From Candidatus Bathyarchaeota archaeon B26-1 (GTDB taxonomy: Archaea; Thermoproteota; Bathyarchaeia; Bathyarchaeales; B26-1): a stretch of 14,445 nucleotides of DNA. The stretch is taken from contig LUCD01000063.1 in NCBI GenBank assembly GCA_001593925.1, forward strand, positions 1-14,445, in the 5' to 3' direction. The notes beneath the pieces were generated by a model. The model was given only the letters and a program-made list of their open reading frames with translations. It did not search any database and had not been told where the DNA came from. Below are positions 7,049-14,165 of this stretch, piece after piece. Each line of letters begins with the position of its first letter. Within the stretch, counting starts at the first letter, position 1. Made by a program: the position numbers and the translations under genes.

Positions 7049-9566
7049 TTGAGGCTTCGGTTGAAGAGTCTCATGATCATGTTTGGATTAACTGTTATAA
7101 TCTTGTCAGCATACTACCTCTGGGTGATAAGCACGCCCCCAACCTACCAGCCTTCCCTAGTTGAGAGTCAGAGTCACCCGTGCCTCTTCTTCAACTCGTT
7201 AGAGGATGTTCCGGGATGGCGTTACAGAGGTTCCCAACCATATGAGGATTGGATGGAGAAGATAGCGGGGTATGCGGAGGGCACACTTCTCCATTGGAAT
7301 CCGAGTGGAAGGGACGTTAGAGACCCGGAGACTTGGGAGTTCATTAAGGCGCAGTATGCCGAATGGCTGGCCCTAGCCTACCTCTTAACGAACGACACGA
7401 GGTACGCCGAGAAATGTATGGAAGCCTTCAGAAACTATGGGGTGGGCGTCTGGAACCCAGAGAAGCCTCAACGTGAAGGCAAATACAGGGCCAAGGCGCT
7501 TCTACACTACTCAATACGACTGGATCACAAATTACATGAGGGTTAAAGATTCAGAGTTGGAAAGGTCCATTAGGGACAAGATGGCTGAGACGGCGGATTA
7601 CTTGATGTGTAATCTGGGGGGCTGGGGCAACGCGCATGACAGGGTGAATGTGGCCTGCGGGCTCGGTGTGGCGGCTCTAACCCTAGCCGACTACAAGTCT
7701 CCATACAAGACGGGGCCATTAAACTGGCTTAGGGTTGCTACAGTGTACCTGTGCGAGGAGGACCCGGATATTGGGCATATCCCGATGCTTCAAGGCTATG
7801 GGAATCCCGGAGGAGTCTGGGCGCCATACAGCTACCATTATTATTTCACACCTGAACTCTGCATATGGCTGAATGCATACAACCATTATTTTAATAGGAG
7901 TCTAGTCGAGGAGTATCCCCTCCTCAGGAAGTTCCTGAACGTTGAGGTTTGGATGTCCCTCCCGAACGGTATGGGCGCGAGCCTCTGCACGAGCGGAAAC
8001 ATCTACTGGGGCCACAGCTACCTCTTGTTGAAGGTCTTACCTGAACCAGACCGTAGGTGGCATATGTGGCGCATAGTAAACTATCTGGGCGTAGACGGGC
8101 CGATACATGAGCCTACATGGGGCATAGCGCCTAGGCTTACGGAGATACCTAACGCGTGGACGCTCTGGCTCTTCATCCTATACGACAAGCATCTTGTCGA
8201 GCCTGAGCCTCCGGACTGGACGACCTTCATATCCTTCGAGGCTGAGGCCGCTGTCTTTAGGGGAGGCTGGACCAACTCTTCGGATTACCTATACCTGAAG
8301 GTTCCGAACCACCCTGTTCCGACGTGGAGGGTTATGACCCACCATGATAGCCTCAGCTTCGAGTACTACTCTAAGGGAGACCTGCTCTTATGCGACTCAG
8401 GGGAGGTTAAGCATTGGGTTCCGGGATACGGGCCAACATACGCGAAAGGCCACAACACGATCATGATAAGCAATAAGGTTGGAGGCCACATGGGAGGCCC
8501 AGTGAAGGGAGACTTCGCCCATTATTATAATCCTATAACTCTCAGGAACTCTCTGGTTAGGCCTTACTTCGAGTTCGTCGAGGCGGTTATGGACTGGAGG
8601 TACATCGAGAGCTCACCTGAAGGCGAGAACTACCATGTTAGGGAACTGCTGGATAATCCTGTCCAGTGGCGTAGAGTCGTCTTGTACCCAAAAGATTACT
8701 TCGTGATTGTAGACATCCTCAACGGAAGCCAGGTCAGAGACATCGACACATTATTTCATCTTAGTAGCCTCAACATTGTTGAGAGCAGGGGTTCAATCTA
8801 TAACGTGACCTATAAGGGGCATGTCATTGGAGAGCTGAGTGTTGAGGATGTTCCCGTAAACTGGACTCTCCAACCTTACGGGGAGGAAGTTCAGGCTGGA
8901 GCCGGGAACACGGTCACTTGGATTACACAGAATATAAGCGGGATGCCTGTTGAGCTCCGAATCTTCTCGGCGCCCGCGTCAAACATAACGGTTGAGAGGT
9001 TCTGGTGCAGGATTGCAGGCTACTCCTTGGCGAACGAGGTTACACACCCGATCTTGAGGTTCAAGTTCAGAGGTTCGGCCATGAATAGGATAACCGTGCT
9101 GTACTCGAGGTTTCCCGGCGGGGAGAGCGGCTTCATGGTTGAGCTTCCGGTCGAGAACGGGACGGCCGTCAAGTTCGTGAGGGACGGAGGGGAAGACCTG
9201 ATATGTGCTGGAAACGGTACATTACAGGTCGACGGGTTAAGAACCGACTCTAACATAATATTCTACAGGTCGCTTATGGGCGAGCCTAAACTCTTGACGG
9301 CTTTCAGGACGAGCCGCATAATAAAGGATGGGGTAGAGGTATTCGTCTTCTCTAAGCGCGTCGAGTTTCTCTCCGCAACATTTGAGGCTGATGCTATAAG
9401 ATTTACAGTGAAGGGGAAGTCTGAGACCGCGATTAAACTTTACGCCCCTAACGTCCGCGAGGTGAGGATGGATGGAAAACCCATAACCTTCGAGACAGTT
9501 GACGGCTACATACTGCTTAGGGTGAACCTCTCCTCAATCCACGACTTTGAGGTAATCAAGGGCTGA
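7049..9566 (+). pseudogene. Membrane-anchored heparinase II/III-family protein, interrupted by a +1 frame change
   Basis: The first frame (7049-7546) encodes a signal anchor (hydrophobic residues about 8-27, LMIMFGLTVIILSAYYLWVI) and the start of the lyase helical domain (HPCLFFNS, PGWRYR). The second frame continues the same protein from about 7512 to the TGA at 9564-9566. The join is evident: the first frame reads LLHYSIR and then drifts, while the second picks up QYDWITNYM, the expected next element. Later motifs include the Y-x-H region at 7833-7838, HHDSLSFEYY (8341-8370) and KGHNTIMI (about 8449-8472), typical of the family's C-terminal domain. Eleven N-x-S/T sequons fit an exported glycoprotein. 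The shift equals one extra base or two missing bases, so this is a broken gene, a sequencing error or, less likely, recoding. Everything downstream is intact, so decay would be recent. Confidence 0.8.
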
Positions 9567-9641
9567 AAAGAGGTTGAGAGAAGATGACGAGCCTCAAAGA
9601 TGCAGTAAAAGTTTTAACACTTAAGCGATTAAATCGATATC

Positions 9642-9649
9642 CTTATAAG
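9642..9649 (+). promoter_or_regulatory. TATA-like element ahead of the ribbon-helix-helix gene
   Basis: CTTATAAG, itself palindromic, lies downstream of the palindrome at 9626-9636. Transcription would start near 9670-9675, directly before the left arm of the 12-bp inverted repeat, leaving a structured leader of about 130 nt before the ATG at 9806. Confidence 0.45.
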
Positions 9650-9676
9650 TGACTAAGCGCATAATATAGTATGCGG

Positions 9677-9747
9677 ATAAGCAAATTGAAGTGAAAAAGA
9701 TGGTAACAAAGATGGAGGTAATGCTGGGCATCTGGCAATTTGCTTAT
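9677..9747 (+). repeat. 12-bp perfect inverted repeat in the presumed leader
   Basis: ATAAGCAAATTG (9677-9688) is the exact reverse complement of CAATTTGCTTAT (9736-9747), with one further G-U pair outside. The 47-nt interval holds a nested AGATG/CATCT pair (9710-9714 / 9729-9733), which also masks the GGAGGT at 9714-9719. It could be an RNA hairpin at the start of the transcript or a DNA-level repeat. The repeat is certain; the function is unknown. Confidence 0.7.
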
Positions 9748-9805
9748 TGGAAAAACATCTAGCACGTGCGAATCGTGCAAAAAATTAAGTGACTTGGTGG
9801 TTGAG

Positions 9806-9949
9806 ATGGGCCGAATCTGTGTGGATATCCCGGATGAGCTGGAAAAGAAGCTCAGGTTGAAGGTCATCGAGAGATTCGGCGGGAAGAAAGGCGACCTATC
9901 CAGAGCCGTTGAAGAAGCCGTAAGAGAGTGGGTTCTCAAAGAAAAATGA
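9806..9949 (+). CDS. Small ribbon-helix-helix-like protein (orphan antitoxin or regulator type)
   Basis: This 47-residue protein starts VDIPDELEKKLRLKV and continues with GGKKGDLSRAVEEAVREWV, the layout of a widespread archaeal ribbon-helix-helix family: a short beta strand, helix A, a basic turn and helix B ending in EAxxxW. Such proteins dimerise through the strand and bind operator DNA; many are antitoxins. The ATG at 9806 is chosen because GGTGG lies about 6 nt upstream and the conserved domain begins at once. An in-frame ATG at 9740 would add 22 residues with a CxxC that do not belong to the domain and would start inside the inverted repeat. No VapC-like toxin is adjacent, so it may be an orphan or a regulator, possibly of its own structured leader. 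Confidence 0.72.
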   Translation: MGRICVDIPDELEKKLRLKVIERFGGKKGDLSRAVEEAVREWVLKEK

Positions 9950-9969
9950 TACATGAAGAGTGAAGATTG

Positions 9970-10050
9970 TTGGGTTCTAGGAAGCGCCGCGAAGCCAAGG
10001 CCGCTAAACAACGGAAAAGGAAGTTCAAGAGAAGGAAGAGACGACACTAA
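9970..10050 (+). CDS. Candidate 26-residue highly basic peptide
   Basis: From TTG 9970 (or TTG 9967) to TAA 10048-10050 the frame encodes GSRKRREAKAAKQ and then RKRKFKRRKRRH, mostly Arg and Lys with almost no acidic residues. Its size and charge recall tiny ribosomal proteins such as eL41, but I cannot align it to one. It follows the ribbon-helix-helix gene by 17-20 nt with only a weak purine-rich upstream sequence. A purine-rich tract can produce such a peptide by chance, and an overlapping ATG frame (9953-10075) is an alternative, so the call is tentative. Confidence 0.33.
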   Translation: MGSRKRREAKAAKQRKRKFKRRKRRH

Positions 10051-10322
10051 CCCCGTAGCGATTCCCACCCACTAGATGAACTTACCAGTAAGCCTATATT
10101 TGCTCTCTACATGGGTATGAAACCCATCCGAAGAGGCCTCAGGGATGCTCAAGGCTCCAAAAAATATAGAGGGGTACCACCTATTGGTGAAAAAATCGTG
10201 CAAACGGTTACTCCACCGATAACCGTGGAGGATGCACAACTCTTGCGTCGCCGAAAAACGGCAAAACGCCATTTATGCCATTTAAATTTATTATAAGGTT
10301 ATGAAAGATTGATGGAGCATGG
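10051..10322 (+). other. Non-coding interval with a cluster of small hairpins
   Basis: I see no supported gene. Hairpin-forming repeats occur at 10111-10127 (ATGGGT/ACCCAT, loop 5), 10178-10189 (CACC/GGTG, loop 4) and 10204-10226 (ACGGTTA/TAACCGT, loop 9). The last is mutually exclusive with CTCCAC/GTGGAG at 10211-10216 / 10225-10230. A TATA-like CTATATTT lies at 10094-10101. A structured RNA is possible but no known class was recognised. Confidence 0.4.
10281..10297 (+). promoter_or_regulatory. TATA-rich promoter of the M81 gene
   Basis: TTTAAATTTATTATAAG provides one or two TATA elements 35-50 nt before the ATG at 10332. The start would fall near 10312-10320, giving a leaderless or very short-leader transcript. 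Confidence 0.5.
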
Positions 10323-11822
10323 GTGTTAATAATGTTGAAAGTAGCTGTGGGGATGCTTTCCCAAGAGACAAACGTATTTAATCCTTCCCCGACGACCATA
10401 GAGCATTTTGAGACTTCCGGAATACTCTTCGGCGACGAAGTTTTTAAGAGATGGAGAAATGCCGGAGAGATAGGCGGGTTTATGAAGGCTTCAGAGGAAG
10501 AAGCAGATGTGCTGTTGGTGCCTACTATGAGCGCCACAGCTATGCCGTGGGGAAAATGCGACAAGGAAACGCATAGATTTCTAAAAGAGAGGTTTCTAGA
10601 AGAGCTCAGAAAGGCTGGGGAAATCGATGGAATCCTCTTGGCGATGCATGGCGCCATGAGTGCTGAGGACGAGTACGATGTCGAAGGAGACCTGTTAGAT
10701 GACATTAGAAAAGAGTGGGGAGAAGACGTGCTAATAGCTGTATCCCTAGACCACCACGGGAACATTACAAAGAGAATAGTTGAGTCAGTAAACGTTCTAG
10801 TAGGTTATCACACCGAGCCCCATATAGACATGTTCGAGACCGGATACAAAACCGCAAAGATTCTCTTCTCGGCATTAAAAGGATCGACGAAGCCTGTGAT
10901 CGCGTGGAGAAAGCTTCCGATGATATCTTCGGGGGACCTTAGGGTTCCGGGAGGCCCGCTTGAAGAATTTTTCAGGGAGGCTGAAGAATACGAGAGACTT
11001 AAAGAGATAATTTCGGTTTCCATTTTTCCGGAGAACCCGTACATCGACAGCCCGGAGCTTGGATGGAGCGTAGTTGTAGTAGCCGATGGAAACCGTAGTT
11101 TAGCCCAGAAGATCGCCGATAACCTTGCTAAGAAGATATGGGAGAAGAGAAATCTCTTCCTACCGAAAAGGGAAGCTTCGCCCAGAGAGGCTGTTGAGAG
11201 AGCGTTAAAGGTTGAAGGGGGACCCGTTGTGCTCTCAGACTGGTCCGACGCCACGAATTCGGGAGCCCCCGGAGACGGCACAGCCATACTCAGAGAATTA
11301 CTGAAACACAACGACGAACTATCCGGGAAAGCTCTGATCACCGTCACTGACCCTGAAGCCGTCAATGAAGCTATCAAGGCGGGAATAGGAAGTGAAATCA
11401 CAGTGGAGGTTGGGGGAAAAATTGACAGAACACACAGCCGGCCCGTTAAGGTTACTGGAAGAGTTAAGACGATAAGTGACGGAAGGTTCATAGTTAAGGG
11501 TCCTATGGAGAAAAATTTTGAAGCGAACATGAAGCGAACGGTTGTTTTAGAAGTGAAAAACGTCTACATAGTTGTCAGCGAGTCTACTGGCCCCGCGCAT
11601 GATCCATCCCTCTACAGAAACGTCGGGTTAGAACCCAGAGACGCCAAGATAGTAGTTGTTAAGTCTCCTATGGGATTCAGAGCCGCCTACGAGCCGTTCG
11701 CAAAGGAGATAATCATAGTTCACGGACCTGGAGCAGCCACGCCCGATTTGAAGTCGCTGAACTATAGAATGATACCCAGACCGATGTTCCCTCTTGATGA
11801 AGACGTGGAATTCGAGCTGTAA
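10323..11822 (+). CDS. M81 / MlrC-type metallopeptidase-family protein
   Basis: Up to 499 residues, the usual length of the MlrC family, named for the enzyme that degrades linearised microcystin. N-terminal-domain motifs match closely: QETNVFNPSP (residues 14-23), MHGAM (108-112), EGDLLDDIR (121-129), LDHHGN (142-147) and GYHTEPHIDMFETG (161-174), containing the probable zinc-site His and Asp residues. The C-terminal half has LSDWSDATNSGAPGDGT, typical of the MlrC C-terminal domain. No signal peptide is seen, so it is probably cytoplasmic. Starts possible at GTG 10323, ATG 10332 or TTG 10335; ATG 10332 gives the family-like MLKVAVGML with GGGTG upstream. The true substrate is unlikely to be microcystin; a small peptide or amide is the family-level expectation. 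The gene stands alone, convergent to the DUF364 operon. Confidence 0.88.
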   Translation: MLIMLKVAVGMLSQETNVFNPSPTTIEHFETSGILFGDEVFKRWRNAGEIGGFMKASEEEADVLLVPTMSATAMPWGKCDKETHRFLKERFLEELRKAGEIDGILLAMHGAMSAEDEYDVEGDLLDDIRKEWGEDVLIAVSLDHHGNITKRIVESVNVLVGYHTEPHIDMFETGYKTAKILFSALKGSTKPVIAWRKLPMISSGDLRVPGGPLEEFFREAEEYERLKEIISVSIFPENPYIDSPELGWSVVVVADGNRSLAQKIADNLAKKIWEKRNLFLPKREASPREAVERALKVEGGPVVLSDWSDATNSGAPGDGTAILRELLKHNDELSGKALITVTDPEAVNEAIKAGIGSEITVEVGGKIDRTHSRPVKVTGRVKTISDGRFIVKGPMEKNFEANMKRTVVLEVKNVYIVVSESTGPAHDPSLYRNVGLEPRDAKIVVVKSPMGFRAAYEPFAKEIIIVHGPGAATPDLKSLNYRMIPRPMFPLDEDVEFEL

Positions 11823-11841
11823 ACATTAAATAAACCCCTCC

Positions 11842-11847
11842 AAAAAA
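11842..11847 (-). terminator. U-tract terminator candidate for the decarboxylase-DUF364 operon
   Basis: On the reverse strand TTTTTT begins 6 nt after the DUF364 stop codon and is followed by further T-rich sequence across the 30-bp convergent gap. Archaeal termination commonly uses such U-tracts without a hairpin. Confidence 0.4.
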
Positions 11848-11852
11848 TTTAC

Positions 11853-12683
11853 TTAAGGTTTAACGCTTTCACCCCTCAGAAAAGCCGTTTTCTCTGCGCA
11901 CGATGAGAGCAGCTCTCTAGTTCCGCCTGCCTCACTAACTATCCTCAACATCTTTTCAGGATCTGTAATCTTTATGCCCATCACGGCTGTAACTCCCTTT
12001 TTGAAGAACGGGTAGGGAACCACGCTTGCCGTCGGGCCTAAAAGGACAACCTCCCTTGATTCGGCCACATGCTTCAGAATGTCGTCTATAGTCTTATTAA
12101 CAAGTGTGCTTCCACTTATCAAGGCGACGTCCGAGAGGTGTAAAATTTTTGGGGCTTCAGATCGAGAAACAAGCTTAACACGGCTGTCCGCAACTTTCTT
12201 CTTCTCTAAAATGTAAAGCTCTCCAGTTTTCCTGAGAACTTTAGGAACTAACGGTCCGAAGTAACCTACCATAACAACTTTATCACCATGTTGAATCAAA
12301 TCTGAAACATCAATTTTTGAGGAAACATACTTCTCCGGATACTTTTCAAACGCGATTTGCGATAGAGCATTTATCGTGGCAACTCCCAAGGCTGCCTCAA
12401 CGAGGTTAGGTGATAACGACATCTCCGCGATTTCTAATGCAAGCTTATTTGTGATTCTACCAGCATAAGGGAGAACCGGGCATGTGGAAAGTTCGTTAAC
12501 GGGAGTGTAGGCAACGCCGGCATGCCCGCTTGAGAGAACAACTCCGGTGTAGATTAATCCCACACAAACGTTCTCAACCTTAACCTTACAAACTTCAGGT
12601 TCTAACTCATTTTTTAAATAGTCTAAGAGCTCCCTTATCGATGAAGCCTCAGAGAGATTCCTCTCAACCGAAGAGTTGTTCAT
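11853..12683 (-). CDS. DUF4213/DUF364 protein (putative metal-chelation family)
   Basis: The C-terminal part carries DUF364 features: VGYFGPLVPKVL, ISGSTLVNKTIDDIL, VVLLGPTASVVPYPFF and KGVTAVMGIKITDPE. The N-terminal part (VGLIYTGVVLSSGHAGVAYT) matches DUF4213. The family is annotated as putative heavy-metal-chelation proteins, with no established reaction. The frame extends to ATG 12722, but I prefer ATG 12683 (276 residues) because GGAGAAGGGAAG lies immediately upstream at good spacing, whereas the outer ATG has no Shine-Dalgarno motif. It follows the PLP-decarboxylase-like gene in the same orientation (12-51 nt, depending on start), so a shared function or metabolite is likely but unknown. 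The base composition is more AT-rich than genes left of 9.6 kb. Confidence 0.82.
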   Translation of the reverse strand: MNNSSVERNLSEASSIRELLDYLKNELEPEVCKVKVENVCVGLIYTGVVLSSGHAGVAYTPVNELSTCPVLPYAGRITNKLALEIAEMSLSPNLVEAALGVATINALSQIAFEKYPEKYVSSKIDVSDLIQHGDKVVMVGYFGPLVPKVLRKTGELYILEKKKVADSRVKLVSRSEAPKILHLSDVALISGSTLVNKTIDDILKHVAESREVVLLGPTASVVPYPFFKKGVTAVMGIKITDPEKMLRIVSEAGGTRELLSSCAEKTAFLRGESVKP

Positions 12684-12734
12684 TCTGAGCTTCCCTTCTC
12701 CATAGGAGTCCACGTCAAACATGCATGACGGCTA

Positions 12735-14120
12735 TCAAGCCTTGTAGCTCTCTCTGCGAGCCAGAAGCCGAGACGGTATTCTATACTTGGCAATCAGGTC
12801 TTGGATAGTTTCCCTTTCTCTAATTATCTCTGCGTCTCCCCTATTAACTAGGATGGCTGCCGGTCTAGGGAAGCCCATCCACTGATCAGCCCATGTTTCC
12901 GCGTAGGCTCCCACATCTAGGAACGCTAGAATGTCTCCACGCTCAACCCTTGGAACCTCGACGTCTCTGTATAGGTTCTCGAAGTCCCAGCTGCACAAGT
13001 TACCGCAGATCCAAACCTTCTCTTCCAGAGGCGCGGCGGCCTTGCTCGCTATAACTGGATGAAAATAGAATTTGTATCTGACGTAAGGCATAACGTTCAC
13101 GCTTGCATCCACCATTATTCTTTTCGCCGCTCCAGGCTCTTCCTTAATCTTACAGACCCTGCACAACAGTATTCCGGCGGTTGCAAGCAGATATCTCCCA
13201 GGCTCCATAATTATTGTGGGTTCAGCTAAGCCATGCTCTTCACACTTCTCTCTGACCGCTGACACTATGTCTTTAATGTGCTTCTCAAGAGAGAACTCGC
13301 GCTTAAGCGTCTCCTCCCAAGCGTCGGTTCCGTAGCCCATCCCGTAACCGTATGGCCGAGTCACCGGCAACCCTCCCCCAACATCGAGAAACTCAACGTC
13401 CAGTCCGAGATTCTCTTTTAGCTTGGAGGCGAACTCCATGGTCTCCGCCGCTGCTACAGCCTTGTCCGCTCCAAGCATCTGGGTGCCTACATGAAAATGT
13501 AGCCCTGCAGGTTCTACATTTTCTGTTTTAACCGCTCTTTTGAATACCTCGTAGGCCACTTCGAATGGCATTCCAAACTTGCTCTCTCTGACATGATGGT
13601 ACACGTCCTTCGTCATCTTTGGCGAGAAAGGCTTAACTCTTACTAGGATCTTTACGGGCTTATTGAGCCTCTTCGAAACCTTTTCTATCAGCTCCAGTTC
13701 ATCCATGTTATCTACGCACAGAAACGATTCGGATTTAACGGCTTCCACGATAAACTCTTCCGATTTGTTAGGTCCGTTGCACACTATCCTCGAAGGGTCT
13801 ATGCCGACAAGCAGAGCTACGTAAAGCTCGCCGAAGCTGCCGACATCGGCCCCCGCCCCTTCAGTCTGTAAGACTCTGAGAAGAGGAGGGCTGATGTTGG
13901 CTTTAACTGAGAAGTGAATCTGAAATTTAGAATAGAACCTCTTGAAAATGTCGTAGAGACGCCTGTAGTTGGATCGGATAGTTCTCTCACTGTATACGAA
14001 GAGCGGAGTTCCATAAGTCTCTGCCAGATGCACTGCATCGAGACCCTCAATCTCTAAGTGTCCGTCCTCATTGACGCCTAAAAACTCGCCGAGACTCCCT
14101 GCATACTTCTTACTTAACAT
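12735..14120 (-). CDS. Fold-type III PLP-dependent decarboxylase, diaminopimelate-decarboxylase-like
   Basis: The 461-residue protein has the alanine-racemase-like barrel of group IV decarboxylases: SVKAN with the PLP lysine K73, LHFHVGTQ (H208, H210), the phosphate-binding DVGGGLP (247-252) and EPGRYL (306-311). The C-terminal active-site part differs from classical LysA: the CESGD signature is replaced by CSWDF (C376), and the tyrosine/arginine region reads VGAYAETWADQWMGFPRPA. Such replacements suggest decarboxylation of something other than meso-diaminopimelate, for example another diamino acid or a D-configured centre; this is inference. The ATG start is well supported by GGAGG (14131-14127) six nt upstream and a TATA element near 14160. 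It is the first gene of an operon with the DUF4213/DUF364 gene. Confidence 0.86.
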   Translation of the reverse strand: MLSKKYAGSLGEFLGVNEDGHLEIEGLDAVHLAETYGTPLFVYSERTIRSNYRRLYDIFKRFYSKFQIHFSVKANISPPLLRVLQTEGAGADVGSFGELYVALLVGIDPSRIVCNGPNKSEEFIVEAVKSESFLCVDNMDELELIEKVSKRLNKPVKILVRVKPFSPKMTKDVYHHVRESKFGMPFEVAYEVFKRAVKTENVEPAGLHFHVGTQMLGADKAVAAAETMEFASKLKENLGLDVEFLDVGGGLPVTRPYGYGMGYGTDAWEETLKREFSLEKHIKDIVSAVREKCEEHGLAEPTIIMEPGRYLLATAGILLCRVCKIKEEPGAAKRIMVDASVNVMPYVRYKFYFHPVIASKAAAPLEEKVWICGNLCSWDFENLYRDVEVPRVERGDILAFLDVGAYAETWADQWMGFPRPAAILVNRGDAEIIRERETIQDLIAKYRIPSRLLARRESYKA

Positions 14121-14154
14121 TCACGTCCTCCCTCCTCCAATTAATGAATCGCCT

Positions 14155-14165
14155 CTTATTAAAAA
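14155..14165 (-). promoter_or_regulatory. TATA element for the decarboxylase-DUF364 operon
   Basis: On the reverse strand TTTTTAATAAG lies about 35-45 nt before the ATG at 14120. This predicts a start near 14134 and a leader of about 14 nt carrying GGAGG. It abuts the integrase remnant. Confidence 0.5.

Larger units (their letters stand above)
9567..9805 (+). other. Non-coding leader region with inverted repeats
   Basis: No convincing gene. It contains a near-perfect palindrome CGATTAAATCG (9626-9636), a TATA-like element (9642-9649), a 12-bp inverted repeat (9677-9688 / 9736-9747) and a 5-bp repeat GCACG/CGTGC (9762-9766 / 9774-9778) followed by an A-rich run. The 20-codon frame from ATG 9700 to TAG 9760 has no good Shine-Dalgarno spacing and is not called. 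Confidence 0.5.

Noticed and set aside
9953..10075. A 40-codon frame starting at ATG 9953, overlapping the basic micro-ORF
   Set aside because: The peptide is low-complexity with no domain and no good ribosome-binding site; the overlapping basic frame is the more distinctive option.
10111..10296. A 61-codon plus-strand frame starting at ATG 10111
   Set aside because: It starts inside a perfect hairpin, has no Shine-Dalgarno motif, runs into the M81 promoter, and the peptide resembles no family I recognise.
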